Shown: positions 54,623 to 63,559 of the stretch, in pieces
How the letters are laid out: each line of letters begins with the position of its first letter
How positions within the stretch are numbered: position 1 is the first letter of the stretch
Source: Hyphomicrobiales bacterium
GTDB lineage: Bacteria > Pseudomonadota > Alphaproteobacteria > Rhizobiales > Rhizobiaceae
Assembly (NCBI GenBank): GCA_900466605.1
Contig: UBMU01000028.1
Span: 62,001 to 126,000 of the forward strand
Direction of reading: 5' to 3'
Length of the DNA stretch: 64,000 bases
The notes under the pieces: model-generated
The model's input: the letters and a program-made list of their open reading frames with translations, nothing else
Told to the model about the DNA's origin: nothing
Databases searched by the model: none
Made by a program: the position numbers and the translations under genes

Positions 54623-55032
54623 CCCGCGAGCGCCGTGCCACCACGCCTGTAGTGGATGACCACATCGTTGGTGCGTGCGTGAACGCGACTGAGTGATGCG
54701 GAGGATGATCGGTCATCCCCGGCGATTGCGCAATGCCCAAGTGGTGAGCCGACGCCAACCAACTGCAGAGGACTGCAGCCGATTTTTTCGCTAATCGCAA
54801 CTTCTGCTGCCATAACCGTCAAGTCGGAGTGATGGTTAGCTCATCATACCAGTTGACATGTCAATCACTATCTGTAAAAAGGGCAACGTCTGGACGCCTA
54901 ACTGATCAACGGTTCCTCCTCACACCTGGAACTGCTCCAGTAAAAGTGCGATTCCAGCGAATTTTAGCTATCTCATATACGAGCCGATAGAACTCACATG
55001 CTACAACCCTGAGAGGTTCCAGGGGATGAGAT
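54623..55032. promoter_or_regulatory. 410-base intergenic region with a third 13-mer operator copy
   Basis: No gene is seen. CTCATCATACCAG occurs at 54840-54852, identical to the copy before apnO, followed by GTTGACATG which could serve as a -35 region. No apiose gene lies downstream; the next gene is the small secreted protein at 55033. The site may drive an unnoticed transcript or be a relic of a rearrangement. Confidence 0.45.
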
Positions 55033-55302
55033 ATGAAATTTCCAGCGGTTGTAGCGTTGAGTTCAGCAGCAGCATTCTTGGGAGCCGGTGGCTACACAAT
55101 CTTGCCGAAATCACTGACCAATGCGTTCAATCCCAGCTGCAACATCAAGGGCAACGTCAGTATCAATTCGGGCGAACGCATTTTTCACGTTCCAGGCCAG
55201 CATTATTATGAGGCCACGAAGATTTCACCCCAATACGGGGAACGCTGGTTCTGCTCCGAAGAAGAAGCACGGGCTTCAGGCTGGCGTAAGGCGGGGTACT
55301 GA
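55033..55302 (+). CDS. small secreted protein with a sunset-like domain
   Basis: An 89-residue protein with an uncleaved anchor or signal peptide (MKFPAVVALSSAAAFLGAGGY). A compact C-terminal domain follows: CNIKGNVSINSGERIFHVPG, YYEATKI, and GERWFCSEEEARASGWRKA. Two Cys residues are placed for a disulfide. The same domain occurs at the C-terminus of secreted nucleases and alone in rhizobia; its role is unknown. GAGATATG lies at the start, with AGGGG upstream. The 327 bases after it (55303-55629) show no further feature. Confidence 0.78.
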   Translation: MKFPAVVALSSAAAFLGAGGYTILPKSLTNAFNPSCNIKGNVSINSGERIFHVPGQHYYEATKISPQYGERWFCSEEEARASGWRKAGY

Positions 55303-55629
55303 ACGCGTTCCAGCTATGCTCATAGCTGCGCCAAAGACCCAAACCGCTGGCAAAACGACGCTGTGCGGCTAACGCTGCGGGCTGCAGTCCCCCTTTGCCG
55401 CCGTGCCATGTAGAGGTCTCGTCTCGGTTTTCTTCTTCTCGAAAATCGAAACCTTGTGAATCTCTTCCCCGCAACTGCCTATCGACGCTCTCGTAAGCTT
55501 CATCGAAGAACAGGAAGCGGGAATGACGAGCGCACCGTCGTCGCGCAGAATAATACTGGTCGCCGTGGATCGACCCGCTGACGCTCAAATGGCGCCAAAG
55601 CATGGTCGACCACTCATGCGAAATCCTTG

Positions 55630-56250
55630 TTAAGCCGCTTTTGCAGACGCAGAACGGTAGGCAACAAGATCTTCGATCGTTATCAGATGGAGACCGTGGC
55701 GCTCCGCGAACACTTCCAGGTCAGGAAGACGCGCCATCGTACCGTCATCGTTTGCCACCTCGCAGATCACACCCGACGGGAGAAGTCCTGCGAGCCTCGA
55801 AAGATCAACAGCAGCCTCAGTGTGGCCTGGCCGGGACAGAACGCCGTTGGGGTGAGCGCGAAGCGGAAAAATGTGACCCGGGCGCGCAAAGTCCTCTGCA
55901 ACCGATCCCTTGCTGACAAGTGCCCTGACAGTCGCTGCTCGGTCGGCGGCGGAGATGCCTGTGGTTGTTTCAGGTATGTAGTCTACCGACACAGTGAAGG
56001 CGGTCTTGAGCACCTCGGTATTGCGAGGAACCATCAATGGAATGTCAAGCTCGTCGAGCCTTTCGCCTTCCATTGCAACGCAGATGAGGCCACGGGCATG
56101 GTTCATCATGAATGCGATTGCCTGAGGCGTGATCGCTTCAGATGCAATGACGAGGTCACCCTCGTTCTCCCTGTCGCGATCGTCAACGACGACGACGATC
56201 TCACCACGAGCGATTGCGGCGATCGCATCGTCAATTTTGGAAATTGCCAT
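55630..56250 (-). CDS. ribB: 3,4-dihydroxy-2-butanone-4-phosphate synthase RibB
   Basis: A 206-residue enzyme that converts ribulose-5-phosphate to formate and the four-carbon DHBP used by lumazine synthase. Active-site parts are VVVDDRDRENEGDLVIA (acidic metal loop), DYIPETTTGISAADRAAT, ARPGHIFPLRAHPNGVLSRP and GHTEAAVDLSRLAG. It is the single-domain form; no GTP cyclohydrolase II domain follows. An FMN riboswitch lies 114 bases upstream, so expression falls when FMN is abundant. Confidence 0.95.
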   Translation of the reverse strand: MAISKIDDAIAAIARGEIVVVVDDRDRENEGDLVIASEAITPQAIAFMMNHARGLICVAMEGERLDELDIPLMVPRNTEVLKTAFTVSVDYIPETTTGISAADRAATVRALVSKGSVAEDFARPGHIFPLRAHPNGVLSRPGHTEAAVDLSRLAGLLPSGVICEVANDDGTMARLPDLEVFAERHGLHLITIEDLVAYRSASAKAA

Positions 56251-56364
56251 TTCTTGCCTTTCAAGGGTTAGCCGTTACCGGCGCGCATGGCCTGTTGGGG
56301 CCACCATTTTTCCCTTGGGCGAACAAGCATAAGAAACGCCACTCAACACGGCGTCTTCTGCATT

Positions 56365-56500
56365 GCTCTCTTCCATCCGGACTATGACCGTCGGCTCCGG
56401 CATCTCACCGGATCTGCTGACCCTTCGTTTTAGCGAAGGCGCTCGCGGGCTCCGAGTTTCCTCGATACCGCCGGTGGGGAGTTTCACCCCGCCCTGAGAA
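56365..56500 (-). ncRNA. FMN riboswitch (RFN element) upstream of ribB
   Basis: Read leftward, the RFN blocks are all present: TTCTCAGGGCGGGGTGAAAC, CTCCCCACCGGCGGTAT, AGCCCGCGAGCGCC, GTCAGCAGATCCGGTGAGA, GCCGGAGCCGACGGTCATAG and TCCGGATGGAAGAGAGC. It is the second such element in the window and is close in sequence to the one before ribH. Confidence 0.95.
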
Positions 56501-56600
56501 CAGGCCTAACATAGACAGGCAGCGCCTTATTTTACAAGGGGGAGCCGCCCACAAATCTGCTACTTGCAGTGAACGGACCGTTCCCCATTGTCGAATAAAG

Positions 56601-57383
56601 CTACGACATGATCAGGCCGCCATCGACGTTGATCGTCTGGCCAGTGATGTAGGTGGCGTCGTCGCTCGCCAGGAAAGTGACCAGACCCGCGACGTCCTCG
56701 CCCGATCCGGCGCGCTTCATTGGAATGCCTTCAACCCATTCCTTCATCAGTTCGCCGGGGCCGTAGTTGCCGAGCAGCTTGCCCCATGCCTGATCATTAT
56801 AGGCCCACATGTCGGTCTCGATAATGCCAGGGCAGAACGCGTTGACGGTAATATTTTCGGAGGCTACTTCCTTTGCAAGGCTCTGAGTGATGCCGACGAC
56901 CCCCATCTTCGAGGCGGCATAGTGAGGGGTGAAGATGAAGCCGTCACGCGCCTGACCGGAGGCAGTGTTGATAATGCGCCCGCCACGCCCGTGCTTGCGC
57001 ATCCGCAAAATCGCTTCCTGAGCACACAGGAAGACGCCCTTCGTGTTGACGGCCAGGACCTTGTCCCACTCGCCTTCCGTCATGTCTTCGATGCGGGCGA
57101 TGGTGATGACGCCCGCGTTCTGGATCGAGACGTCCACCGAACCGAAGGCATTCTCGGCAGCGTCATAGAGTGCCTTGACGCTCGCCTTGTCCGTAACGTC
57201 CCCGACAAATGCGATAGCACTGCCGCCATCGGCCTTGATCTCGTCAGCAACAGTGTGAACGGACTCCTCATTGGCGGAAACAACCAGGTTTGCCCCTTCC
57301 CGTGCGAAGCGCTTGGCGATGGCAGCGCCGATGCCGCGGCTGCCCCCGGTGATGACGACGGTCTTGGTTTCGAAGCGTTTCAT
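56601..57383 (-). CDS. short-chain dehydrogenase/reductase (polyol or ketose type)
   Basis: A 260-residue classical SDR. Cofactor motif TGGSRGIGAAIAKRFA (12-27), NAG in QNAGVITIA (about 90), catalytic Ser in NTASGQARDG, Tyr-x-x-x-Lys in YAASKMG (about 155-161), and C-terminal GGLIMS. Such enzymes oxidise secondary alcohols of sugars and polyols with NAD(P). It is last in the leftward operon after tpiA and a second SDR. Substrate unknown; a tetritol, pentitol or a tetrulose is plausible from the neighbours. Confidence 0.87.
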   Translation of the reverse strand: MKRFETKTVVITGGSRGIGAAIAKRFAREGANLVVSANEESVHTVADEIKADGGSAIAFVGDVTDKASVKALYDAAENAFGSVDVSIQNAGVITIARIEDMTEGEWDKVLAVNTKGVFLCAQEAILRMRKHGRGGRIINTASGQARDGFIFTPHYAASKMGVVGITQSLAKEVASENITVNAFCPGIIETDMWAYNDQAWGKLLGNYGPGELMKEWVEGIPMKRAGSGEDVAGLVTFLASDDATYITGQTINVDGGLIMS

Positions 57384-57452
57384 TGTCTCTTCCTCTTTCA
57401 GTCTGCCTGGCAGTATTCAGCGTTTTGGCCGCAAAGGCGCGTCAGGCGTCTT

Positions 57453-58190
57453 TCATATGGCGGCCGAAATGATCCCACCGAAGTCTTCTGCCTTTAGCGA
57501 CGCACCACCAACCAAGGCCCCATCGACGTTTGCGACGGCAAAGATCTCGGCAGCGTTCGAGGACTTGACCGAGCCCCCGTAGAGGATCCTGACGTTGCTC
57601 CCGTCTCCACCGAGCCGCTCTATAAGCATTTGCCTGATCGAGGAATGCATCTCCTCAATCTGTTCCAGGCTCGGAACGAGGCCCGTTCCGATCGCCCACA
57701 CCGGCTCATATGCGATAGCAATGTTCGAGCTTGTGGCACCTTCTGGAATTGAACCGCGAAGCTGTCCACCGACTACGTCAACTGCCCTACCGTCATCACG
57801 TTCACTGCGGGTCTCGCCCACGCACACGATGGCTATCAGTCCCGCCTTGTGAGCGGCAGCGACCTTGGCCGCGACGACGGGATCGGTCTCATGGTGATAA
57901 ACACGTCGTTCGGAATGGCCGAGAATGACAAAGCGCGCACCCGCATCAGCAAGCATTTCCGCCGCCACGTCCCCGGTGTAGGCTCCAGAGACCTGCGCGT
58001 GGCAGTCCTGTGCACCGATGATGATTGCCGAACCCTTCGCCCGTTCGGCAGCTTTTTCGATCAGCGTGAAGGGCGGGCAGACGACGATATCGCACGTCGC
58101 CATGCCCGTTAGCCCCTTCAGCGCCTCGATCTCAGCCAGGGAGGGGGCGAGACCGTTCATTTTCCAGTTGCCTGCGATCAACTTTTTCAT
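57453..58190 (-). CDS. tpiA: triose-phosphate isomerase family protein (second TpiA/EryH-like)
   Basis: A 245-residue TIM with all catalytic parts: GNWKMNG (Lys), LGHSERR (His), [10 protein letters not shown] (Glu) and the phosphate loop YGGSVKSSNA. ATG 58190 is chosen because the protein then begins MKKLIAGNWKMNG; an upstream start would overlap the SDR. Its N-terminus is the ordinary GNWKMN form, unlike the EryH at 22857. It may be a true triose isomerase for DHAP released by the transketolase pathway, or a tetrulose phosphate isomerase. It begins 4 bases after the upstream SDR stop. Confidence 0.9.
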   Translation of the reverse strand: MKKLIAGNWKMNGLAPSLAEIEALKGLTGMATCDIVVCPPFTLIEKAAERAKGSAIIIGAQDCHAQVSGAYTGDVAAEMLADAGARFVILGHSERRVYHHETDPVVAAKVAAAHKAGLIAIVCVGETRSERDDGRAVDVVGGQLRGSIPEGATSSNIAIAYEPVWAIGTGLVPSLEQIEEMHSSIRQMLIERLGGDGSNVRILYGGSVKSSNAAEIFAVANVDGALVGGASLKAEDFGGIISAAI

Positions 58191-58194
58191 CGCA

Positions 58195-58983
58195 TCACCA
58201 GCAGCAGAAACCGCCATCGACGAGCAGATCGACACCCGTCACGAAACTTGCAGCGTTCGACAGCAAGAATACAGCCGGACCGACCATCTCGTCGACCGTT
58301 GCCATGCGTTGCATCGGGGTTTGCTCTTCAAACAGCTTGGTCTGATGGATCATTTCCGGACGGGTATTCATCGGTGTCGCCGTGTAGCCGGGCGAGATGG
58401 TGTTGACGCGGATACCGCGGTCGACCCACTCCATCGCCAATGACTTCGACATATGGATAACGCCTGCCTTGGACGCGTTGTAGTGCGCCTGGCTCAATCC
58501 CCGATTGACAATCACACCAGACATCGATGCGATGTTGACGATGGAGCCGCGGCCGTTCTTCAACATTGCGCGTGCCTCGGCCTGGCATGACAGAAAGACG
58601 CCCTTGAGATTGATATCCATCAACGTCTGATATTGATCTTCCTCCATCTCCTCCGCAGGATTTGCGTTGGCGATGCCTGCGGCGTTGACGGCGAGCGTCA
58701 GCGCACCAAGTTCTGCCTCTGTGTGTGCTACGGCGTCACTGAGCGATGACTTGTTGGTAACGTTTGCTGCAATTTGAAGGCAACGACGACCAGAGGCCTC
58801 GATGTGCCTGGCGGTGTTGGCTAGTCCGTCGTCCGTGCGACGGTCAAGCAGTGCCACGCTAGCGCCGCACTGTGCGAGGCCGATGGCGATGCGCTGGCCA
58901 ATTCCACTGCCCGCTCCGGTCACGATGGCAACCTGGCCGCTAAGATCGAAAAGCTTCGGGGCGTTCAGAGTGATGTCGGACAC
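58195..58983 (-). CDS. short-chain dehydrogenase/reductase (polyol dehydrogenase type)
   Basis: A 262-residue classical SDR with TGAGSGIGQRIAIGLA (22-37), NAAG in VNAAGIANA, catalytic Ser in ASMSGVIVNRG, and Tyr-Lys in YNASKAGVIHM. The C-terminus GGFCCW is like sorbitol, arabitol or erythrulose-type dehydrogenases. It stands between the ABC ATPase and tpiA in a leftward operon, suggesting that it oxidises or reduces the imported compound. The second SDR (56601) is only distantly related, so two different redox steps are likely. Confidence 0.87.
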   Translation of the reverse strand: MSDITLNAPKLFDLSGQVAIVTGAGSGIGQRIAIGLAQCGASVALLDRRTDDGLANTARHIEASGRRCLQIAANVTNKSSLSDAVAHTEAELGALTLAVNAAGIANANPAEEMEEDQYQTLMDINLKGVFLSCQAEARAMLKNGRGSIVNIASMSGVIVNRGLSQAHYNASKAGVIHMSKSLAMEWVDRGIRVNTISPGYTATPMNTRPEMIHQTKLFEEQTPMQRMATVDEMVGPAVFLLSNAASFVTGVDLLVDGGFCCW

Positions 58984-59005
58984 CGCTCTTCCTTTCTCTG
59001 TCTGT

Positions 59006-60484
59006 TTAGATTGTGGCTAGCTCCATGACCGAAACGTCGTTTGCCTGGTCACGGTCTAGAATTCCTGCCTGCTTGCCCTGGGCAAGCACGAGAATACGAT
59101 TGGACACGCCAAGAACCTCCTCGAGGTCCGAGCTTACGACGATCACTGCCACGCCCTGCTTGGCGAGATTGACGATGATATCGTAGATGCCCGCGCGCGC
59201 GCCGACGTCGATGCCGCGGGTGGGTTCATCGAGGACGACCACCTTCGGGTCACGCATCAGCCATTTCGCGATTACGACCTTCTGTTGGTTGCCGCCGGAC
59301 AGGTCGGAGGCCAACTGGTCTGCGCGACCCTTGACGCCAAATTTTGCGACTGCCTGCTGTGCGAAGGCCCGCTTGACGCTTGGAGAAATCCAATTTCCTC
59401 CAAGCTTGTCGAGATTGGCGTAGATGATGTTTTCGCCGATGCGGTGGCCAACAACCAGCCCCTGATCCTTGCGGTCCTCGGGCACCATGACAATACCTTT
59501 GGCGATGGCGTCAGCAGGGTTGCGTAACTTGAGTTCTCGCCCTTCCAGCTTAACCGAGCCAGCGCTGATAGGATCTGCGCCCGAGATGGCGCGGACGAGT
59601 TCTGTACGACCGGCGCCGACAAGGCCTGCGATGCCAAGAATTTCGCCGGCCTTCACATCAAATGTGACGTCGCTAAACGAGCCATCTGGCGAACTGAGGT
59701 TGGAGACTTCCAGCACGGGTCGATCTGTGGGGACGGGAAGCGACGGGAACATCCGGTCAAGCGAGCGTCCAACCATGCTCTCAACGATCGTTCGCACGGG
59801 GGTTGCGCTGTCAGCAAACTCCTGTACGCGCTCGCCGTCGCGAAGGACGACGATGCGGTCGGTGATCTTCTTGATCTCTTCCATGCGGTGGGAGATGTAA
59901 ACGATGCCGACGCCCTGGGAGCGAAGCTTTCGGACTTGTTCGAAAAGAGCTTCCGTTTCCGCTCCTCCAAGCGCCGCAGTCGGCTCGTCCAGGATCAACA
60001 GCTTGGCGTTGAGGGCAAGCGCCTTTGCGATTTCGATGAGCTGCTGATTGGCGGTCGATAGGCCCTCGACCTTTCGTGTCGCTGGAATGTGCAGGTTAAG
60101 TCGAGCGAGCTGCTCCTGGGCGCGACGAACCATCTGCGCACGGTCGACGACGCCGTTTTTCCTCGGCCAACGGCCGATAAAGACGTTCTCCGCGATGGAG
60201 AGCTGGGGCAGCAGCTGCAGTTCCTGATGGATCAGAACCACGCCTTTGTCGATAGCCTCTCCTGGAGTGGCGGGGGCATAGGGCTGCCCCAGCCATGTCA
60301 TTGTTCCCTCGGAAGGTGTGCGTGACCCGGCGATGATGCCAGAGAGCGTTGACTTGCCCGCTCCGTTTTCACCGAGAAGTGCAACCACTTCGCCAGGATA
60401 AACGTCCAAGCTGACATTCTTCAGAACCTGGAGTGGACCATATCGCTTCGATATGCCCCTCAGGGAAAGAACCGGATCAGTCAC
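59006..60484 (-). CDS. ribose-type ABC transporter ATPase
   Basis: A 492-residue tandem ATPase of RbsA type. N-terminal half: GENGAGKSTLSGIIAG, LSTANQQLIEIAKALAL, LLILDEPTAAL. C-terminal half: GLVGAGRTELVRAISG, LSGGNQQKVVIAKWL, VVLDEPTRGIDVGAR. The start is taken as GTG 60484, giving MTDPVLSLRG, because AGGAGG lies 6 bases upstream; the longer TTG frame would start inside that ribosome site. It follows the receptor gene closely in the leftward operon. Confidence 0.91.
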   Translation of the reverse strand: MTDPVLSLRGISKRYGPLQVLKNVSLDVYPGEVVALLGENGAGKSTLSGIIAGSRTPSEGTMTWLGQPYAPATPGEAIDKGVVLIHQELQLLPQLSIAENVFIGRWPRKNGVVDRAQMVRRAQEQLARLNLHIPATRKVEGLSTANQQLIEIAKALALNAKLLILDEPTAALGGAETEALFEQVRKLRSQGVGIVYISHRMEEIKKITDRIVVLRDGERVQEFADSATPVRTIVESMVGRSLDRMFPSLPVPTDRPVLEVSNLSSPDGSFSDVTFDVKAGEILGIAGLVGAGRTELVRAISGADPISAGSVKLEGRELKLRNPADAIAKGIVMVPEDRKDQGLVVGHRIGENIIYANLDKLGGNWISPSVKRAFAQQAVAKFGVKGRADQLASDLSGGNQQKVVIAKWLMRDPKVVVLDEPTRGIDVGARAGIYDIIVNLAKQGVAVIVVSSDLEEVLGVSNRILVLAQGKQAGILDRDQANDVSVMELATI

Positions 60485-60511
60485 GGCACACCTCCTCAAG
60501 ACTCGACTGCA

Positions 60512-61441
60512 TTACGGATGGTTGGCAATAAAGCCTGCGACGTTTTCCTTAGTCGTCAGCGTCGCATCGAGAAGCTGCACCGGCGGAACCTTCTCGCCGG
60601 CGACAAGCTTGGCGGCATTTTCGACGGCATCGCGGCCCATCTTCTGGGTCTGCTGCGTCGCAGTGACATCGAAGACGCCCTTGCTGAGGGCTTCGAGCGC
60701 CGCGGTGTCACCGTCAAAGCCACCGACCACGATCTTCTGTGAAGGGTTGGCGACCTTGATGGCCTGAGCCGCGCCAAGCGCAAGCGCGTCGGCCTGAGCA
60801 AAAACGATCGAAACATCAGGATTTGCCTGCAGCATGTTCTGCATGATCTGGAACCCTTCGTCCTGGCTCCAGATGTTCGAATACTGCTCGGCCACGACCT
60901 TTACATCCGGATTTGCCTTGAGAGATTCAGCACAACCCTTGGAGCGGTCGACTTCAGGTGTCGTACCCTTCTGGCCATGGATGATGACCATCTTACCCTT
61001 GCCGCCGGCCTGCTTGAGAATGTAATCGCAGACCCCCTTGGCGGAAGCGACGGAATCAGTGGCGAGGAAAGTGTCGCCAGGAGCGCCGTCCGCATTGCGG
61101 TCGACGTTGACAACTGGAACGCCGGCGCTCTTTGCCAGCTTGACTGGAACGGTGGCAGCAGCCGCGCCTGCGGGAATGTAGATCAGGGCGTCGATGTTCT
61201 GGGTCAAAAGGTCCTGGATCTGGTTGACCTGGGTCGGTCCATCACCCTTAGCATCGACGGTGACGACTTCGATGCCACGCTTCTTGGCTTCTGCTTCGAC
61301 CGACTGCTTGATCTGGTTGAAGAAGTTGGCCTGAAGGTTTGCAACGGCGAGGCCGAGCTTCTTCAGTTCAGCCGCATGAACGGGGCCGAGCGTAAGTCCG
61401 AGCAGTGCGGCAGACGCGAGCATGGTGCGCGCAATTTTCAT
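60512..61441 (-). CDS. ribose-type ABC transporter, periplasmic receptor
   Basis: A 309-residue type I periplasmic receptor. Signal peptide MKIARTMLASAALLGLTLG with cleavage at VHAAE. VVTVDAKGDGPTQVNQIQDL, VNVDRNADGAPGD, VFAQADALALGAAQA and VGGFDGDTAALEALSKG are RbsB-like ligand regions. The start at 61441 follows GGAGG. A longer in-frame extension to 62440 runs antisense through the permease gene and is not real. Ligand unknown; a pentose, polyol or tetrulose fits the operon. Confidence 0.9.
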   Translation of the reverse strand: MKIARTMLASAALLGLTLGPVHAAELKKLGLAVANLQANFFNQIKQSVEAEAKKRGIEVVTVDAKGDGPTQVNQIQDLLTQNIDALIYIPAGAAAATVPVKLAKSAGVPVVNVDRNADGAPGDTFLATDSVASAKGVCDYILKQAGGKGKMVIIHGQKGTTPEVDRSKGCAESLKANPDVKVVAEQYSNIWSQDEGFQIMQNMLQANPDVSIVFAQADALALGAAQAIKVANPSQKIVVGGFDGDTAALEALSKGVFDVTATQQTQKMGRDAVENAAKLVAGEKVPPVQLLDATLTTKENVAGFIANHP

Positions 61442-61557
61442 TGTACTTCCTCCATTGTTAGATGAGACCCTCGGGTAGTTCCTCCCCCTCGGGGTATTGA
61501 TCCGCCCCATTTTCGGGGCGGAATTTTCTGGGGCCGCGGGCAAGCGGACCCGATCGT

Positions 61558-62538
61558 TCAGGCTCGACGGCGGCGAACCGTCTCTGCGCCGACCGCAAGC
61601 ACGATGACGATGCCAATGATCACCTGCTGGATGAACGGCGAGACGTTGAGGAGATTGAGACCGTTGCGCAGGACACCGATAATAAGCACGCCGATCAGTG
61701 TGCCGCCGATGCCGCCAGCGCCGCCGGAAAGCGAGGTCCCTCCGATAACAACCGCAGCGATGGTATCGAGCTCGTAACCGAGACCACTGGATGGCTGAAC
61801 AGAGTCGAGACGCGCCGCAAGTACGATGCCGGCAAGTCCTGCAAGAACAGCGCTCACAACGTATACGCCGATGGTTACGAGAGGGACGTTGATACCGGCG
61901 AGACGAGCCACTTCCGGGTTTCCGCCGACAGCGTAGAGCATGCGACCCTCGGAGCGGAAGTGGAGGAAGAGCCAGGCAACAACCACGACGGCAAGCATGA
62001 GAAACACTGTAGCAGTCAGCACGCCGAAATGACGATCGATCGCGAGCATCATGAACCAGTCCGGGAAGCCGACGATCTGTTGGCCATCCGTGATCATATT
62101 GGCGACGCCTCGCGCCGCCGACATCATGGCCAGCGTTGCTATAAATGCCGGCACCCTGAATTGTGTCACAAGCAGTCCGACAATCAGTCCTGAAATAGCT
62201 GACGCAACAAGTCCAAAGACAATTCCGACTGGAAGCGGTAGGCCAGCGACATTTGCGGTCCAACCCATGACCATCATGGCCAGAGCCAGCACCGATCCGA
62301 CCGACAAGTCGATGCCCCCGATCAGAATGACGAAGGTCATGCCGACCGCCATGATGCCAAGCACGGTGATCTGATCGAGGATGTTGAGACCGTTTCGGAC
62401 CGACAGAAACGCATCCGTGCTGAAGCTTAGAAAAATGCAAAGCGCGAGCAGTCCTACCAGTGGACCCGTGGCTCCCTTGAGCTTGCTCAGCCAGTTGCCG
62501 GACGAAAGCCGCTGTTCATTGATATCGAGCGCCACCAT
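61558..62538 (-). CDS. ribose-type ABC transporter permease
   Basis: A 326-residue RbsC-type permease with eight to ten membrane spans. Family parts are VILIGGIDLSVGSVLALAM, VGGNPEVARLAGINV and VIGGTSLSGGAGGIGGTLIG. The ATG follows GGGAGGAACG. It is the first gene of the leftward operon, divergent from the transketolase pair, with operator-like palindromes in between. Confidence 0.91.
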   Translation of the reverse strand: MVALDINEQRLSSGNWLSKLKGATGPLVGLLALCIFLSFSTDAFLSVRNGLNILDQITVLGIMAVGMTFVILIGGIDLSVGSVLALAMMVMGWTANVAGLPLPVGIVFGLVASAISGLIVGLLVTQFRVPAFIATLAMMSAARGVANMITDGQQIVGFPDWFMMLAIDRHFGVLTATVFLMLAVVVVAWLFLHFRSEGRMLYAVGGNPEVARLAGINVPLVTIGVYVVSAVLAGLAGIVLAARLDSVQPSSGLGYELDTIAAVVIGGTSLSGGAGGIGGTLIGVLIIGVLRNGLNLLNVSPFIQQVIIGIVIVLAVGAETVRRRRA

Positions 62539-62583
62539 CGTTCCTCCCTAGATCTAGGTTGGTAGCCAATAATTGTTCAAGCT

Positions 62584-62597
62584 AGAATATTTATTCA
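62584..62597. promoter_or_regulatory. palindromic operator copy 1 (AGAATATTTATTCA)
   Basis: A near-perfect palindrome, AGAATA-TT-TATTCA, 46 bases upstream of the permease start. It differs from copy 2 only at the first base. The TGAATA/TATTCA halves are a fitting binding site for a dimeric repressor that controls the divergent ABC operon. Confidence 0.55.
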
Positions 62598-62723
62598 CGC
62601 TTGCTGGAAAATTCATTAACAAGATGATACCGCGGTGTCAACAGGATTTGTTCAGGCCAGACGGAAGCCATCTTTCCGCAGGGGGCTTGACTAAACTGCG
62701 TGTTGTGCAAAAATATTGATGAC

Positions 62724-62737
62724 TGAATATTTATTCA
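62724..62737. promoter_or_regulatory. palindromic operator copy 2 (TGAATATTTATTCA)
   Basis: A perfect palindrome, TGAATA-TT-TATTCA, ending 12 bases before the transketolase ATG. It sits where it would block transcription start or elongation. The regulator is not encoded in the visible part and probably lies to the right of the window. Confidence 0.6.
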
Positions 62738-62749
62738 TGAGAGGAACCC

Positions 62750-63559
62750 ATGGACATCAAGGAACTTGAGCGCCGCGCTCGCGACATCCGATTGCGCGAT
62801 CTTCAGGCGGTCTTTGAAGCGGGCGCTGGCCATATCGGCGGAGAGATGTCGGTCATCGACGTCCTGACGGCACTATACTTCCGTGTGCTGAAGATCTGGC
62901 CCGACCAGCCAAAGCATCCCGATCGGGACCGGTTTGTCCTTTCCAAGGGGCATACGGCGTGCGCTCTGTACGTCACTCTTGCAAAGCGTGGCTTCATTCC
63001 GGAAGAGGAAATTTCCACCTTCCTGAAGCCGCATTCGAGATTGAACGGCCACCCCAACTGCAACAAGGTTCCCGGTGTCGAGACCAACACCGGTCCACTC
63101 GGGCATGGACTGCCGGTCGCGGTTGGAATGGCAAAGGCTGCCAAGCTCTCCGGCGCGAAGTATCATACCTACGTTGTCACCGGCGACGGAGAGATGCAGG
63201 AGGGGTCCAACTGGGAGGCGATCATGGCGGCGGCCCAATTCAAACTGGATAACCTCACGCTGGTCATTGACCACAACAGGTTCCAGCAGGGTGCCGCGCT
63301 TGCCGACACAAACGACCTTGCGCCGTTGCGGCCGAAGCTGGAAGCCTTCGATTGGGAGGTCACCGAGATCAATGGAAACGATATGAGCGAGGTCGTCCCT
63401 GCCCTTGAACACCGCGGCTCACGGCCGCACTGCATCGTGGCTCACACCAACAAGGGTCACGGAATTTCGTTCATGCAGGACAGCGTCGACTGGCACCACA
63501 AGGTTCCCAGCAAGGAGCAGTACGAAATCGCATTGAAAGAACTGTCGGAGGCACTGTGA
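62750..63559 (+). CDS. transketolase N-terminal subunit (two-subunit type, AptA-like)
   Basis: A 269-residue thiamine-diphosphate-binding subunit. EAGAGHIGGEMSVIDVL, KGHTACALYV, GPLGHGLPVAVGMAKAAK and the ThDP motif GDGEMQEGSNWEAIMAA to VIDHNRFQQG are all conserved. In two-subunit transketolases the active site is completed by the C-terminal subunit, encoded with a 1-base overlap. Apulose-4-phosphate transketolase (AptA/AptB) of the non-oxidative D-apiose pathway has this split form. Other pentulose or hexulose transketolases are possible, so the name is not assigned. Confidence 0.88.
   Translation: MDIKELERRARDIRLRDLQAVFEAGAGHIGGEMSVIDVLTALYFRVLKIWPDQPKHPDRDRFVLSKGHTACALYVTLAKRGFIPEEEISTFLKPHSRLNGHPNCNKVPGVETNTGPLGHGLPVAVGMAKAAKLSGAKYHTYVVTGDGEMQEGSNWEAIMAAAQFKLDNLTLVIDHNRFQQGAALADTNDLAPLRPKLEAFDWEVTEINGNDMSEVVPALEHRGSRPHCIVAHTNKGHGISFMQDSVDWHHKVPSKEQYEIALKELSEAL

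Noticed and set aside
55303-55629. Frames between the small secreted protein and ribB
   Set aside because: Short, Arg-rich, overlapping other genes in antisense, and without start signals.
60512-62440. A 642-residue open frame on the - strand covering the receptor gene and more
   Set aside because: The extra N-terminal 333 residues are the permease gene read in another frame. The real start is at 61441, with a signal peptide and GGAGG site.
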